A stretch of DNA of 64,000 nt. Origin: CAZHWR01 sp964536085. Its GTDB lineage: Bacteria; Bacillota; Clostridia; Oscillospirales; Ruminococcaceae. The stretch covers positions 11,671 to 75,670 of the forward strand of contig CAZHWR010000002.1 of assembly GCA_964536085.1 (NCBI GenBank). Direction: 5' to 3'. The notes below the pieces were generated by a model that had not been told where the DNA came from, did not search any database, and saw nothing but the letters and a program-made list of their open reading frames with translations. Within the stretch, counting starts at the first letter, position 1. Each line of letters starts with the position of its first letter. The translations under genes were made by a program, and so were the position numbers. Shown here in pieces: positions 18,024-26,723 of the stretch.

Positions 18024-18036
18024 GGAGGTGGTGTAT

Positions 18037-18987
18037 ATGGATGAAAAAATACCGCTTACGGTTATTCTCGGACCAACGGCTTCGGGAAAAACCGAATTAG
18101 CGGTAAAGCTCGCTGAGTATTTCGGAGGGGAGATAGTGTCCGCGGATTCTATGCAGATTTACAAGGGAATGGATATCGCCACTGCAAAGCCGACTGCTGA
18201 ACAGATGAGCAGAGTGCGTCACCATATGGTAAGCGTAGTTGAGCGTGACTGTAAGTTTTCGGTTGCGGATTATGTGTCAGATGCCAAGAATGCGATAAAT
18301 GACATTTACAAAAGGGGGAAAATGCCGTTTTTGGTCGGCGGTACGGGACTTTATATCAATTCGGTCGTTGATAATATCCGTTTCAGTGAGGAAAAGCACG
18401 ATGAACGGCTGCGCGCAGAGCTTTACAATCAGTACGACACTCTTGGCGCGGAGTATATGCATGAGCGGCTTAAAAAAATCGACCCGGAATATGCCGAAAC
18501 GCTTCATCCGAACAATAAAACACGGGTGCTGCGCGGAATAGAGATTTATGAGCAGACCGGTGTTCTGATGAGCGAGCATTTAAAAACAAGCAGGTTGCAG
18601 GAGTCTCCGTACAATGCCTGTATGATAGGGCTTGATTTTGAAAACCGTGCGGAGCTTTACGACAGGATAAATAAACGAGTTGACATAATGCTGAATGACG
18701 GGCTGCTGGAAGAAGCAAAGAATATATACATTAACGATAAAGACAGTATTAAAACGGCGGGTCAGGCTATAGGAATCAAGGAGCTTATCCCGTATTTTAA
18801 AGGTGAGCTTTTGCTTGACGAGGCAGTAGAACGGATAAAAAAAGAATCGCGGAGATATGCCAAAAGGCAGATGACATGGTTCAGGCGTGATGGACGCATA
18901 AAAAATATAACCGTGAGCGGGGAACGCACACAGGAATATGTTTTTGAAAATGCCAAAAAAATTATAGTAAATTTTTTCGGCTTGTGA
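18037..18987 (+). CDS. miaA: tRNA dimethylallyltransferase MiaA
   Basis: 316 residues. MiaA transfers a dimethylallyl group to A37 of tRNAs that read UNN codons, making the substrate for MiaB. The P-loop is GPTASGKTEL at about 11-20, followed by SADSMQIYKGMDIATAKPT and FLVGGTGLYI. ATG 18037 is set by GGAGGTGG at 18024-18031; GTG codons at 18028 and 18031 lie inside that ribosome site. It follows the repeat array and precedes hfq, the usual miaA-hfq order. Confidence 0.96.
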   Translation: MDEKIPLTVILGPTASGKTELAVKLAEYFGGEIVSADSMQIYKGMDIATAKPTAEQMSRVRHHMVSVVERDCKFSVADYVSDAKNAINDIYKRGKMPFLVGGTGLYINSVVDNIRFSEEKHDERLRAELYNQYDTLGAEYMHERLKKIDPEYAETLHPNNKTRVLRGIEIYEQTGVLMSEHLKTSRLQESPYNACMIGLDFENRAELYDRINKRVDIMLNDGLLEEAKNIYINDKDSIKTAGQAIGIKELIPYFKGELLLDEAVERIKKESRRYAKRQMTWFRRDGRIKNITVSGERTQEYVFENAKKIIVNFFGL

Positions 18988-18993
18988 TATAAT
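18985..18993 (+). promoter_or_regulatory. Possible extended -10 promoter for hfq
   Basis: TGATATAAT at 18985-18993 is a perfect extended -10 element overlapping the miaA stop. No good -35 is visible. If used, hfq would have a leader of about 210 bases; I found no clear fold or small ORF in it. Confidence 0.4.
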
Positions 18994-19211
18994 AGCCTCA
19001 CGGCGTGGGCAGAGGTCTTGCGTTGCAGGATGTCGGATGTCTGAGAAAAATCGAAATATGAATTTGCGTGCAGAAGCGCGCCCGGCTTTGCCGAATATGG
19101 TGATAAATCAGGTATTATAAATGGCTTATGGTGTTAACTATATGCGTAAAGAGTAGTATGAGGGTTGATGGGATTGTCAAACACAAAATTTTATTTGATG
19201 AGGGAATGGTT

Positions 19212-19457
19212 ATGAATAATAAGATCAATCTTCAGGACGTATTTTTAAATCAGGCGAGAAAAGAGAGAATACCGGTAACGGTATATCTTACAAACGGATT
19301 TCAGTTCAAGGGCATTGTAAAAGGATTCGATAATTATATTGTCGCGCTGGACTGTGATTCAAAGCAGAATATGGTTTATAAACACGCCATATCAACGATT
19401 AGTCCGATAAGACCAATACGTATTTTAGATTCGGCTGACGAACCAATTGAATATTAA
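19212..19457 (+). CDS. hfq: RNA chaperone Hfq
   Basis: 81 residues, an Sm-fold protein that forms a hexameric ring binding U-rich and A-rich RNA. Sm1 covers LQDVFLNQARKERIPVTVYL and the segment NGFQFKGIVKGFDNYIV; Sm2 contains the diagnostic YKHAIST. ATG 19212 has AGGGAA upstream at 19201-19206 and gives the normal N-terminus; earlier in-frame starts would add an unrelated extension. The C-terminal tail is short and acidic (DSADEPIEY), as in other Firmicutes. Confidence 0.95.
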   Translation: MNNKINLQDVFLNQARKERIPVTVYLTNGFQFKGIVKGFDNYIVALDCDSKQNMVYKHAISTISPIRPIRILDSADEPIEY

Positions 19458-19474
19458 ACAAAAAGGAAATTTAT

Positions 19475-20692
19475 ATGAATTCAAAACCGGTTAAAATCAT
19501 TGCGGGCTTGCTTGCGTTTTTCATACTGTTTTACATAGGATATCAGATTTACAGTTATGTGCATTCACCCTACAAAACCGAAACTGTGTTTGAAAGCGTC
19601 GTTGCCGATTCTGTCGAAGCGGAGGGGACGATTTTCAGAGATGAGGTTTTAATCAAAGCAAAAAAATCTCAGGACGGAGTTATAAGCTATTATTATCCCA
19701 ATGGCTCGAAAGTCGCTAAAGACGCGGCTGTTGCGGTTATTTACAACAGTTCTGAGGATCTTGAGAAAAACTATAAAATCGAGCTGCTTCAAAACGAGAT
19801 TAAAATGCTCAAGGAGTGCAAAACGTCATCATCGGGAACCAATCAGAACGATCTTTTGACAAGTCAGCTTGCGAGCGAGCAGATGGAACTGATTGAAAAA
19901 ATCGACAATCACGATTTATCAGACATAAGCAGCAGCAAGCTTGAAATTCTGGAAACGCTTAATAAAATTCAGCTTTTAACCGGTGAGCTCAAAAGTGTTA
20001 ATTCCCGTATTTCAAAGCTGCGCAAGCAGGTGAAGAAATTAAAATCAACGCTGTCGTCCGCAAAGAGCTCGGTCAACGCTTCCGCTTCCGGCTTTTTTGT
20101 TGATGAAACCGACAGCCTTGAGGATGAAAACGGATATTCAAAAGCAAAAAAGCAAACCGAGAAATCCTTAAACGAGCTTATATCGACCGAGCCTGCTGCG
20201 GTAAACGGAACAGTTGGTAAAATCATAACCAGTTACGAATGGCGGTTTGTGATTTTTGTGGATAAAACGGAGTCTGCCAAATTCACCGAAGGACAGGAAA
20301 TCAACGCAGTATTTTCGTCATTTGCTGATGAAACCGTTGAGGCCGAGATCGAGAAGGTCGGAGAAGCAAATTCGAGCGGCAAGGTTATGATAATAATCAA
20401 AAGCGATTTAATGGATGAAAACATCGCATCACTCAGAACGGATAAGGTTAAAATAAGCTTTAAAAACAACACCGGTCTTAAAGTGTCTAAAAAGGCGCTT
20501 TATATTGAGGACGGAGTAAAAGGCGTTTACTGCCTGCTCGGAAAAGACGTGACGTTTAAAAAGGTGGATATTATCTATGAAACGGACGACTTTTTCTTAA
20601 GTGCCGAACACAGTGAAGATTCCGATTATCTGAAAATATATGACGATGTTATCATAAAAGGAAAAGATTTATATGACAAACAAAAGGCTTAG
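19475..20692 (+). CDS. HlyD-like membrane-anchored protein of the sepF cluster
   Basis: 405 residues. One N-terminal membrane anchor (about 7-29), then a lipoyl-like segment, a long coiled coil (about 95-200, Lys/Glu/Leu/Ser-rich), and beta-rich C-terminal domains. The architecture is that of HlyD-type adaptor subunits, but no transporter gene is adjacent. Similar proteins recur beside yggS-sepF in clostridia, which points to a role in division or envelope assembly rather than efflux; that role is inferred. ATG 19475 follows AAAAAGGAAA. Its end overlaps yggS by 20 bases. Confidence 0.8.
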   Translation: MNSKPVKIIAGLLAFFILFYIGYQIYSYVHSPYKTETVFESVVADSVEAEGTIFRDEVLIKAKKSQDGVISYYYPNGSKVAKDAAVAVIYNSSEDLEKNYKIELLQNEIKMLKECKTSSSGTNQNDLLTSQLASEQMELIEKIDNHDLSDISSSKLEILETLNKIQLLTGELKSVNSRISKLRKQVKKLKSTLSSAKSSVNASASGFFVDETDSLEDENGYSKAKKQTEKSLNELISTEPAAVNGTVGKIITSYEWRFVIFVDKTESAKFTEGQEINAVFSSFADETVEAEIEKVGEANSSGKVMIIIKSDLMDENIASLRTDKVKISFKNNTGLKVSKKALYIEDGVKGVYCLLGKDVTFKKVDIIYETDDFFLSAEHSEDSDYLKIYDDVIIKGKDLYDKQKA

Positions 20693-21383
20693 CGGGAAAA
20701 TGGAATATGTAGCTGAGAATATAGCTGCCGCCAGGGATAAAATTAAAAACGCTGCAGTACTGGCGGGAAGATCGGTTCAGGATATAGCGTTTATGGCGGT
20801 TACAAAGACTGTGGCTCCCGAAATAGTGAACAGGGCGTTTGACTGCGGGATAAGGCTGTTCGGTGAAAACCGTGTGCAGGAATATCTTTCTAAAATCGAC
20901 AGTTATAAATACAACCCCGAAAATACACACTTTATCGGGCATCTTCAGTCGAACAAGGTAAAGTACATTATTGATAAGGTGTCTATGATAGAATCAGTCA
21001 GTTCGATTAAGCTGCTGAAAGAAATTTCACGCTGCGCCGTTAAAACGGGTATAACAATGCCGATTTTGCTTGAGGTAAATATTGGAAATGAACAGACCAA
21101 GAGCGGGTTGCTTCCGGAGGAACTGAATGAAGCTGCCGCCGTTGCCGACGAACTGGACGGAATTTTGCTGCGCGGCTTGATGGCTATACCGCCTAAAAAT
21201 AATTCAGACTATTATTTTGCTAAAATGCAGCAAATTTTTGTTGACATTTCGCAAATAACATTAGATAATAGTAATATAGATACTTTATCTATGGGAATGT
21301 CGGGCGATTATCAAGCCGCGATAAAATACGGCAGCAATATTGTAAGGCTCGGTTCAGCCGTTTTCGGCGAGCGAAAGTATTAG
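20673..21383 (+). CDS. yggS: YggS/YlmE-family PLP homeostasis protein
   Basis: 236 residues, alanine-racemase-fold TIM barrel carrying pyridoxal phosphate. The PLP lysine is in MAVTKTV, followed by the family hallmarks GENRVQEY and HFIGHLQSNK, and later SMGMSGDY. Members bind PLP without a known catalytic reaction and keep vitamin B6 and amino-acid pools balanced. AAAGGA precedes ATG 20673. It lies in the order found beside the division cluster of Gram-positive bacteria, upstream of sepF. Confidence 0.93.
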   Translation: MTNKRLSGKMEYVAENIAAARDKIKNAAVLAGRSVQDIAFMAVTKTVAPEIVNRAFDCGIRLFGENRVQEYLSKIDSYKYNPENTHFIGHLQSNKVKYIIDKVSMIESVSSIKLLKEISRCAVKTGITMPILLEVNIGNEQTKSGLLPEELNEAAAVADELDGILLRGLMAIPPKNNSDYYFAKMQQIFVDISQITLDNSNIDTLSMGMSGDYQAAIKYGSNIVRLGSAVFGERKY

Positions 21384-21468
21384 TGTCAGCAGCCAAATCG
21401 GATTCACTTATGTGATTGTTTGAAATTTTATTGCGAATTGCCGTTTGTATAAGAAAGGAATGGATTCT

Positions 21469-21933
21469 ATGAGTTTTGTGGACAAGTTTAAAGTAATAAT
21501 GGGCGTTGGGGACGACGCAGAGTATGATGACTACGATGTTGAAAACGGTGCGGCCGATGAAATAATCACCAAAAAGGCGGACGAGGAAGCTTTTGATTAT
21601 GAAGGCGTGAAAGAGCATCAGGGCAAAAAGAACAAGGTCGTCAATATTCATACGACCACTCAGCTCAAGGTTGTTCTTGTCAAGCCTGAGCGCTTTGAAG
21701 ACGCAAGCTCTGTTGCCGATCACCTTAATGCGAAGAGAACCGTTGTGCTGAACCTTGAATCCACTAATAAGGATATTTCCCGCCGTATCGTCGATTTTCT
21801 TTCGGGCGTTGCGTATGCTAACAACGGTCAGATAAAGCGCGTCGCCAGCAGTACGTTCATCATCACTCCGTTCAATGTCGGAATAATGGGCGATCTGCTT
21901 GATGAGCTTGAAAATAACGGAGTATATTTCTAA
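21469..21933 (+). CDS. sepF: Cell division protein SepF
   Basis: 154 residues. SepF bundles FtsZ filaments and tethers them to the membrane. The N-terminal MSFVDKFKVIMGVGDDAE is the amphipathic membrane-binding helix, followed by an acidic linker to about 65 and the conserved SepF core (VVLVKPERFEDASSVADHL, RIVDFLSGVAYA). ATG 21469 has AAAGGA at 21454-21459; ATG 21460 lies on the ribosome site and is unlikely. ylmG (yggT), which commonly separates sepF from ylmH, is absent. Confidence 0.95.
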   Translation: MSFVDKFKVIMGVGDDAEYDDYDVENGAADEIITKKADEEAFDYEGVKEHQGKKNKVVNIHTTTQLKVVLVKPERFEDASSVADHLNAKRTVVLNLESTNKDISRRIVDFLSGVAYANNGQIKRVASSTFIITPFNVGIMGDLLDELENNGVYF

Positions 21934-21939
21934 GCTCAA

Positions 21940-22686
21940 ATGGGTAACAACGACAGGCTCTTTGAGGCAAAAATAAACGATTTGTTCAGCCTTTCTCAAA
22001 GCAGGGATATCGTTCGTTTTTCATCGTTTTTGGATGAAAAGGAACAGTTCATTGCTGAGAATATTGCAAAAAACAAAGGGCAGGATTATATGTTTTTCGG
22101 CGGTTGTGAAAACACCGTCCGAAAAGTTTTAGGCGTTTTCCCCGATTATATGAGTCCGCATGAATCGGAATTTCCGATAACTCCCGTCACTGCTGAGTTT
22201 AAAAGTGAGTACAGCCTTTCCCACAGGGACTTTCTGGGTTCGCTGATGGCTTTGCAGATAAAGCGTGAGGCGGTGGGTGATATCGTTGTGGGCGGGGGAA
22301 AAGCAGTTGTGTTTTTGTTGAGCAAAATTGCTCCGGTGGTTTTGTCCGAGCTTACAATGGTCGGCAGAGTCGGAATTATGCTCAGCGAAGGCATCGGGAA
22401 TTTTCAAATGCCGGAGCAGAGATTTCAATCTATAATTGGCTCTGTGAGTTCGGTCAGGCTTGATTCAGTCACCGCGCTTTTAACGGGCATTTCTCGGGAA
22501 AAGTCCGCCGCGCTGATCAAAAGCGGGGGAGTAAATCTTAATTACCGCGAGGAATTGTCCGTCAGCCGAACGCTTTGCGATGGGGATATTATAAGCATCA
22601 AAAAGCATGGAAAATACATTTTTCGCGGCGCTGAGGGCATCACCAAGAAAAACAAGCTGCGCATAGCTTGCGACAAATACATTTAG
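21940..22686 (+). CDS. ylmH: YlmH S4-domain RNA-binding protein
   Basis: 248 residues. An N-terminal domain of about 165 residues is followed by an S4 RNA-binding domain (about 175-240: RLDSVTALLTGISREKSAALIKSGGV, then INYRE-like and DIISIKKHGKYIF). YlmH homologues bind ribosomes and have been tied to rescue of stalled nascent chains as well as to the division cluster. The start lies six bases after the sepF stop. No catalytic residues are evident. Confidence 0.9.
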   Translation: MGNNDRLFEAKINDLFSLSQSRDIVRFSSFLDEKEQFIAENIAKNKGQDYMFFGGCENTVRKVLGVFPDYMSPHESEFPITPVTAEFKSEYSLSHRDFLGSLMALQIKREAVGDIVVGGGKAVVFLLSKIAPVVLSELTMVGRVGIMLSEGIGNFQMPEQRFQSIIGSVSSVRLDSVTALLTGISREKSAALIKSGGVNLNYREELSVSRTLCDGDIISIKKHGKYIFRGAEGITKKNKLRIACDKYI

Positions 22687-22698
22687 GAGGTAACTGTT

Positions 22699-23472
22699 TT
22701 GAATTCTCACGATATTAAAACCACCCAGCTTGACAAATCCGCTTTCGGTTACAAGGCGGATTCGGTCGATAGTTTTGTTGACAGCGTGTATACATATGCA
22801 AAAGAGCTTGAGGATAAAAATGCGGTTTTAGAGAAAAAAATCGCAGTTCTTGCAAAGAAGATTGAAGAATACCGCGCGGACGAGGGCAACATGAAAGAGG
22901 CGCTTCTTGGCGCGCAGAGATTAGGTCAAACAGTCATAAACGAGGCGAATGAAAAAGCCAATGTTGCTGTCGCTGAGGCAAATCTTAAAGCAGAAAAGAT
23001 TTTAAAAGATGCCGAGGATGAAGCAGAGAAAAAATCCAAGGAGCTGAAGCTTCAGATAGCTTCTGAAGAAAAGGCGCTTTTGAAGATGAAAAAAGAGGTC
23101 TCTGAATTTAAATCCAAGTTGCTCACGATTTATAAATCCCATCTTGATGTTATAACAGCTCTGCCTGAAATCGAACAGCCGGAGAAGGAATCTGATGAGC
23201 CTGAACAGAAGGACGTTCAGATTTCCGAAGAAAACAACGCTGATAATTCCGCCGCAGACGCACAGGATAATAATGAATCCAAAGACGGTGACAGCGCGGA
23301 CGGCAATACTTCTGAAAACGGCAAAAATGATGATAACAGCGAGGATAAGCCTGTATTTAAAATTAATATGAAAAATTATGCCGATTCTGATTCTAAATCG
23401 AATAATAATCGTTCTAACGATGATTTTACCGCTAAATTCGGCGAACTCAAATTCGGCAAAAATTCCAAATAA
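22699..23472 (+). CDS. divIVA: DivIVA-domain cell division/polarity protein
   Basis: 257 residues. The N-terminal DivIVA domain begins MNSHDIKTTQLDKSAFGYKA and binds membrane, followed by coiled coil to about 150 (KNAVLEKKIAVLAKKIEEYRA, AEKILKDAEDEAEKKSKELK). Residues from about 155 to 225 are a low-complexity tail of Asp, Glu, Asn and Ser. The start is TTG 22699 with a strong AGGAGG at 22685-22690. DivIVA recruits proteins to negatively curved membrane at septa and poles. Confidence 0.92.
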   Translation: MNSHDIKTTQLDKSAFGYKADSVDSFVDSVYTYAKELEDKNAVLEKKIAVLAKKIEEYRADEGNMKEALLGAQRLGQTVINEANEKANVAVAEANLKAEKILKDAEDEAEKKSKELKLQIASEEKALLKMKKEVSEFKSKLLTIYKSHLDVITALPEIEQPEKESDEPEQKDVQISEENNADNSAADAQDNNESKDGDSADGNTSENGKNDDNSEDKPVFKINMKNYADSDSKSNNNRSNDDFTAKFGELKFGKNSK

Positions 23473-23541
23473 TGTACTTTAAATAGGTTGCTGTGGTTTT
23501 GCTGTGGCAGCCTATTACTTTGCGGACGAGGAAGAAATTTA

Positions 23542-24018
23542 ATGACTGTTGTTTTTGCATTTTTAATGGCGGCAGGGCTTGTGGTGGTCGACCAGCTTAT
23601 CAAGGTTTTGATAAATTACTGTATCCCGGTCGGCAGCAGTATACAGCTTATTGACGGCGTTTTATATATATCCAATGTTAAAAATACGGGCGCTGCATTC
23701 AGCATGTTTGGGAACCAAACATGGCTTTTGGTTTATTTGACTGCGGCGGCGCTCTTGTTTATGATACTTCTTATAGTGCTTAAAAAAATCAGGGCGAGAT
23801 TTTTGGTTTATTCGCTGTCTACTGTTGTTGCCGGCGGGATAGGGAATCTTATTGACAGGATTATTTTCGGTAAGGTAACCGATTATATAGACGTTCGGAT
23901 AATCAATTTCGCAATATTCAATTTTGCCGATTGCTGTGTTGTTATCGGATGTATTTTGATTTTGGTATACGTTGTTTTTTTAGAAAATCGAAAAAAGGAT
24001 AACAAGCTTGAAGGGTGA
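23542..24018 (+). CDS. lspA: Lipoprotein signal peptidase LspA
   Basis: 158 residues, four predicted membrane spans. It cleaves the signal peptide of diacylglyceryl prolipoproteins. The catalytic aspartates are in GGIGNLIDR and FNFADCCV, and the conserved NVKNTGAAFS is present. ATG 23542 has GAGGAAG upstream at 23528-23534; earlier in-frame codons give an unrelated extension. It pairs with rluD downstream, the common lspA-rluD order. Confidence 0.95.
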   Translation: MTVVFAFLMAAGLVVVDQLIKVLINYCIPVGSSIQLIDGVLYISNVKNTGAAFSMFGNQTWLLVYLTAAALLFMILLIVLKKIRARFLVYSLSTVVAGGIGNLIDRIIFGKVTDYIDVRIINFAIFNFADCCVVIGCILILVYVVFLENRKKDNKLEG

Positions 24019-24051
24019 ACTTTCAAGCTTGTTTCGTGAGAGGACAGCTGA

Positions 24052-24969
24052 ATGGAGCAAGAAAAAATGGACATTAAAGCGGGCGAGCTTGATTCCGAAA
24101 AGCGGCTGGATAAATTTATAGCCGACAGTATCGACGGCAAATCTCGTTCTTTTTTGCAAAAGCTGTTCTCAGAGAACAGGATTTTGAAAGGCGGTAAGCC
24201 GCTTTCAAAAAGCTATAGGGTAAAACCGGGCGACGAAATCAGTGTTATACTGCCGCCGGTGCGTGAAAGCAGCGCCAAACCGCAGAATATTCCGCTGGAC
24301 GTCGTTTACGAGGATGATTATCTGCTTGTAGTCAACAAGCCTAAGGGGATGGTGGTTCATCCGGCGGCGGGAAATTATGACGGTACGCTTGTAAATGCAT
24401 TGCTTTATCACTGCGGGGATTCTCTTTCGGGAATCGGCGGAGTGATACGACCGGGCATAGTCCACCGCATAGATAAAGACACAAGCGGTCTTCTGATAGT
24501 CGCCAAAAACGACTATTCGCACGTTTTTTTGGCTCAGCAAATTAAAGAGCACAGCTTTTCCCGTCAGTACGAGGCTGTGGTTTACGGGCGCGTAAAGCAG
24601 GACTCAGGCGTTGTCGACGCTCCGATAGGTCGCAGCGAAAAGGACAGGAAAAAGATGTGCGTTACCGAAAAAAATTCTAAAAACGCGGTCACAGAATACG
24701 AGGTCGTAAATCGGTATGAAAGATTTACGCATGTCCGATTGACACTTAAAACAGGCAGAACACATCAGATAAGAGTTCATATGGCGTATTTGGGGCACCC
24801 TGTTGCGGGGGACGCGGTTTACGGTCCGAAAAAGGTGATAACAAAGCTTTCGGGTCAGTGTCTGCACGCAAAAACTATCGGATTTATTCACCCAAAGACA
24901 AAACAATATATGCAGTTTGACAGTAATTTGCCCGATTACTTTTTATCCTTCATAAACTCATTGCGATAA
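24052..24969 (+). CDS. rluD: RluD-type 23S rRNA pseudouridine synthase
   Basis: 305 residues. An N-terminal S4 domain (about 10-75) is followed by the RluA-family catalytic domain with HRIDKDTSGLLIVAKN, in which the Asp is catalytic, and the late motif TGRTHQIRVHM. It isomerises specific uridines of large-subunit rRNA; which uridines cannot be told from sequence alone. It follows lspA after 33 bases with a GAGAGGA ribosome site. Confidence 0.92.
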   Translation: MEQEKMDIKAGELDSEKRLDKFIADSIDGKSRSFLQKLFSENRILKGGKPLSKSYRVKPGDEISVILPPVRESSAKPQNIPLDVVYEDDYLLVVNKPKGMVVHPAAGNYDGTLVNALLYHCGDSLSGIGGVIRPGIVHRIDKDTSGLLIVAKNDYSHVFLAQQIKEHSFSRQYEAVVYGRVKQDSGVVDAPIGRSEKDRKKMCVTEKNSKNAVTEYEVVNRYERFTHVRLTLKTGRTHQIRVHMAYLGHPVAGDAVYGPKKVITKLSGQCLHAKTIGFIHPKTKQYMQFDSNLPDYFLSFINSLR

Positions 24970-25050
24970 TCTTAAGGTTGTGATATTATATTCTTGCCGT
25001 CTTGCGAAAAAGCGCGGCAAATGTAAAATCCTGATGATTGAAAGGTGCCT

Positions 25051-25848
25051 ATGGATAATTTTAATATGCTGCTGTTCACCGATCTCGACGGGACGCTGTT
25101 AACTCACGACAAACGCATTTCCGATGAAAGCGTTGCGGCGATAAGCCGATTGCGGGCGCACGGCGGTGACGTTACCGTCGCCACGGGGCGTTCGGTTGAA
25201 TCCGCAAGAAGATATGTTGATATGGCAGGGATAACGCTGCCGGTTATTGTGTACAACGGCGTTATGATATATGATTATAAATCCGAGAAGACTTTGTGGA
25301 ACGATATGCTCACCGACAAGGCTTTTAATTATGTTAAGATAATTAAAGACCGCTTTTCCAATGTTGGAATCGAGGTTTTGCGTAACGATAAAATTTATGT
25401 TATTGCATCGAACCGTCACGTTAAAGAGCATATCGAGATAGAAATGCTTGAGTATGTTTCGTGCGAGCTTTCAGAAACGCCCAAGAATTGGTTTAAGGTG
25501 CTGATGGCGCTGGACGAGTGCGATATTCCAACCCTTGCAGAATTTATAAACGAGCAGGGCTTTGAGGACGTTTACTGTATTCAGACGAGCAGAAATTATT
25601 TTGAGATGCTTCCCAAGGGCAGCAGTAAGGGCAACGCGATGAAGATACTTTGCTCTCTTTTGGGTAAGGATATTAAAGACACGGCGGCAATCGGAGATTA
25701 CAACAATGACTGCGAGATGATAGAGTATTCCCGCGTCGGCGGCGCTATGGGAAGCGCACCGGACAGCGTCAAGTCAGTTTCGGACGTTATCTGCCCCGAC
25801 TGCGAGCAAAACGGCTTTGCATATTTTGTCGACCATATTATAAAATAA
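25051..25848 (+). CDS. Cof-type HAD-superfamily hydrolase
   Basis: 265 residues. HAD motif I is FTDLDGTLLTHDK at the N-terminus, motif II falls in VTVATGR, and motifs III and IV in GSSKGNAMK and AIGDYNNDCEMI. The large C2B cap inserted in the middle marks the Cof/YbiV-type sugar or nucleotide phosphate phosphatases. ATG 25051 follows GAAAGG at 25040-25045. Substrate unknown. It is just upstream of the split transketolase, which hints at a sugar-phosphate role, weakly. Confidence 0.88.
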   Translation: MDNFNMLLFTDLDGTLLTHDKRISDESVAAISRLRAHGGDVTVATGRSVESARRYVDMAGITLPVIVYNGVMIYDYKSEKTLWNDMLTDKAFNYVKIIKDRFSNVGIEVLRNDKIYVIASNRHVKEHIEIEMLEYVSCELSETPKNWFKVLMALDECDIPTLAEFINEQGFEDVYCIQTSRNYFEMLPKGSSKGNAMKILCSLLGKDIKDTAAIGDYNNDCEMIEYSRVGGAMGSAPDSVKSVSDVICPDCEQNGFAYFVDHIIK

Positions 25849-25877
25849 ACAATTTGCGCTGGAAAGGAAGAATAAAC

Positions 25878-26720
25878 ATGGATAAAGCCCGTAAAAACGA
25901 GCTTCAAAAAATTGCGTGCAGGGTCAGAATGCACGTTATCGAGGGAACCTACAACGCAAAATCAGGCCATCCGGGAGGATCGCTTTCGGTGACGGACACT
26001 CTTACGTATTTGTATTTTGACCGCATGAATGTGAATGCCGACAATCCGTCCGATCCAAAGAGGGACAGATTTGTCCTGTCAAAGGGTCACTGCGCGCCCG
26101 CGCTTTACGGAGCTTTGGCTGAAAAGGGATTTTTTCCGATTTCGGAAATCAAAAATCTTCGCAAAATCGGCGCGTTTTTGCAGGGTCATCCCGATATGAA
26201 AAAAACTCCGGGCATAGATATGAGCACGGGCTCGCTGGGTCAGGGAATATCCGCGGCCTGCGGTATGGCTATGTCGGCTAAAATATCCGGCGATGATTAT
26301 CGTGTTTACGCGGTATTGGGCGACGGAGAATCCCAGGAAGGTGAGGTTTGGGAAGCGTTTATGTTCGCTTCACACTATAAGCTGGATAACCTCTGTGTCG
26401 TTATTGACAACAACGGGCTTCAGATAGACGGCGCGGTTGACGATGTAATGTCGCTTGGTGATATCAAGGCGAAGCTTTCGGCTTTCGGATTTAATGTTAT
26501 CGAGATCGACGCGCACGATTATGACCAAATTGAAAGCGCGTTTGACGAGGCTGAAAAAACTAAGGGAAAACCGACCGCGATAATTCAAAAGAGCATTAAA
26601 GGCAAGGGCGTTTCTTTTATGGAGAACAAGGTCAACTGGCATGGAAGCGCACCCAATGCCGAGCAGTATGAAAAAGCAATGAGCGAGCTTAAATCAAAGC
26701 TTGAGGAATTGGAGGGATAG
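25878..26720 (+). CDS. Transketolase, N-terminal subunit
   Basis: 280 residues, equal to the thiamine-diphosphate-binding half of transketolase. It shows AKSGHPGGSLSVTD, SKGHCAPALYGAL and the ThDP motif GDGESQEGEVWEA with the later NN (IDNNGLQIDG). Works with the next gene product as a split enzyme of the non-oxidative pentose phosphate pathway. ATG 25878 follows GGAAAGGAAG at 25861-25870. The split form is usual in clostridia and archaea. The C-terminal subunit starts four bases after its stop. Confidence 0.95.
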   Translation: MDKARKNELQKIACRVRMHVIEGTYNAKSGHPGGSLSVTDTLTYLYFDRMNVNADNPSDPKRDRFVLSKGHCAPALYGALAEKGFFPISEIKNLRKIGAFLQGHPDMKKTPGIDMSTGSLGQGISAACGMAMSAKISGDDYRVYAVLGDGESQEGEVWEAFMFASHYKLDNLCVVIDNNGLQIDGAVDDVMSLGDIKAKLSAFGFNVIEIDAHDYDQIESAFDEAEKTKGKPTAIIQKSIKGKGVSFMENKVNWHGSAPNAEQYEKAMSELKSKLEELEG

Positions 26721-26723
26721 GCC

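Noticed and set aside
17647..18100. Several open frames running through the 112-bp repeats and the N gap
   Set aside because: They only repeat the same out-of-phase translation of the structured unit, some through unknown bases, and have no ribosome site or homology.
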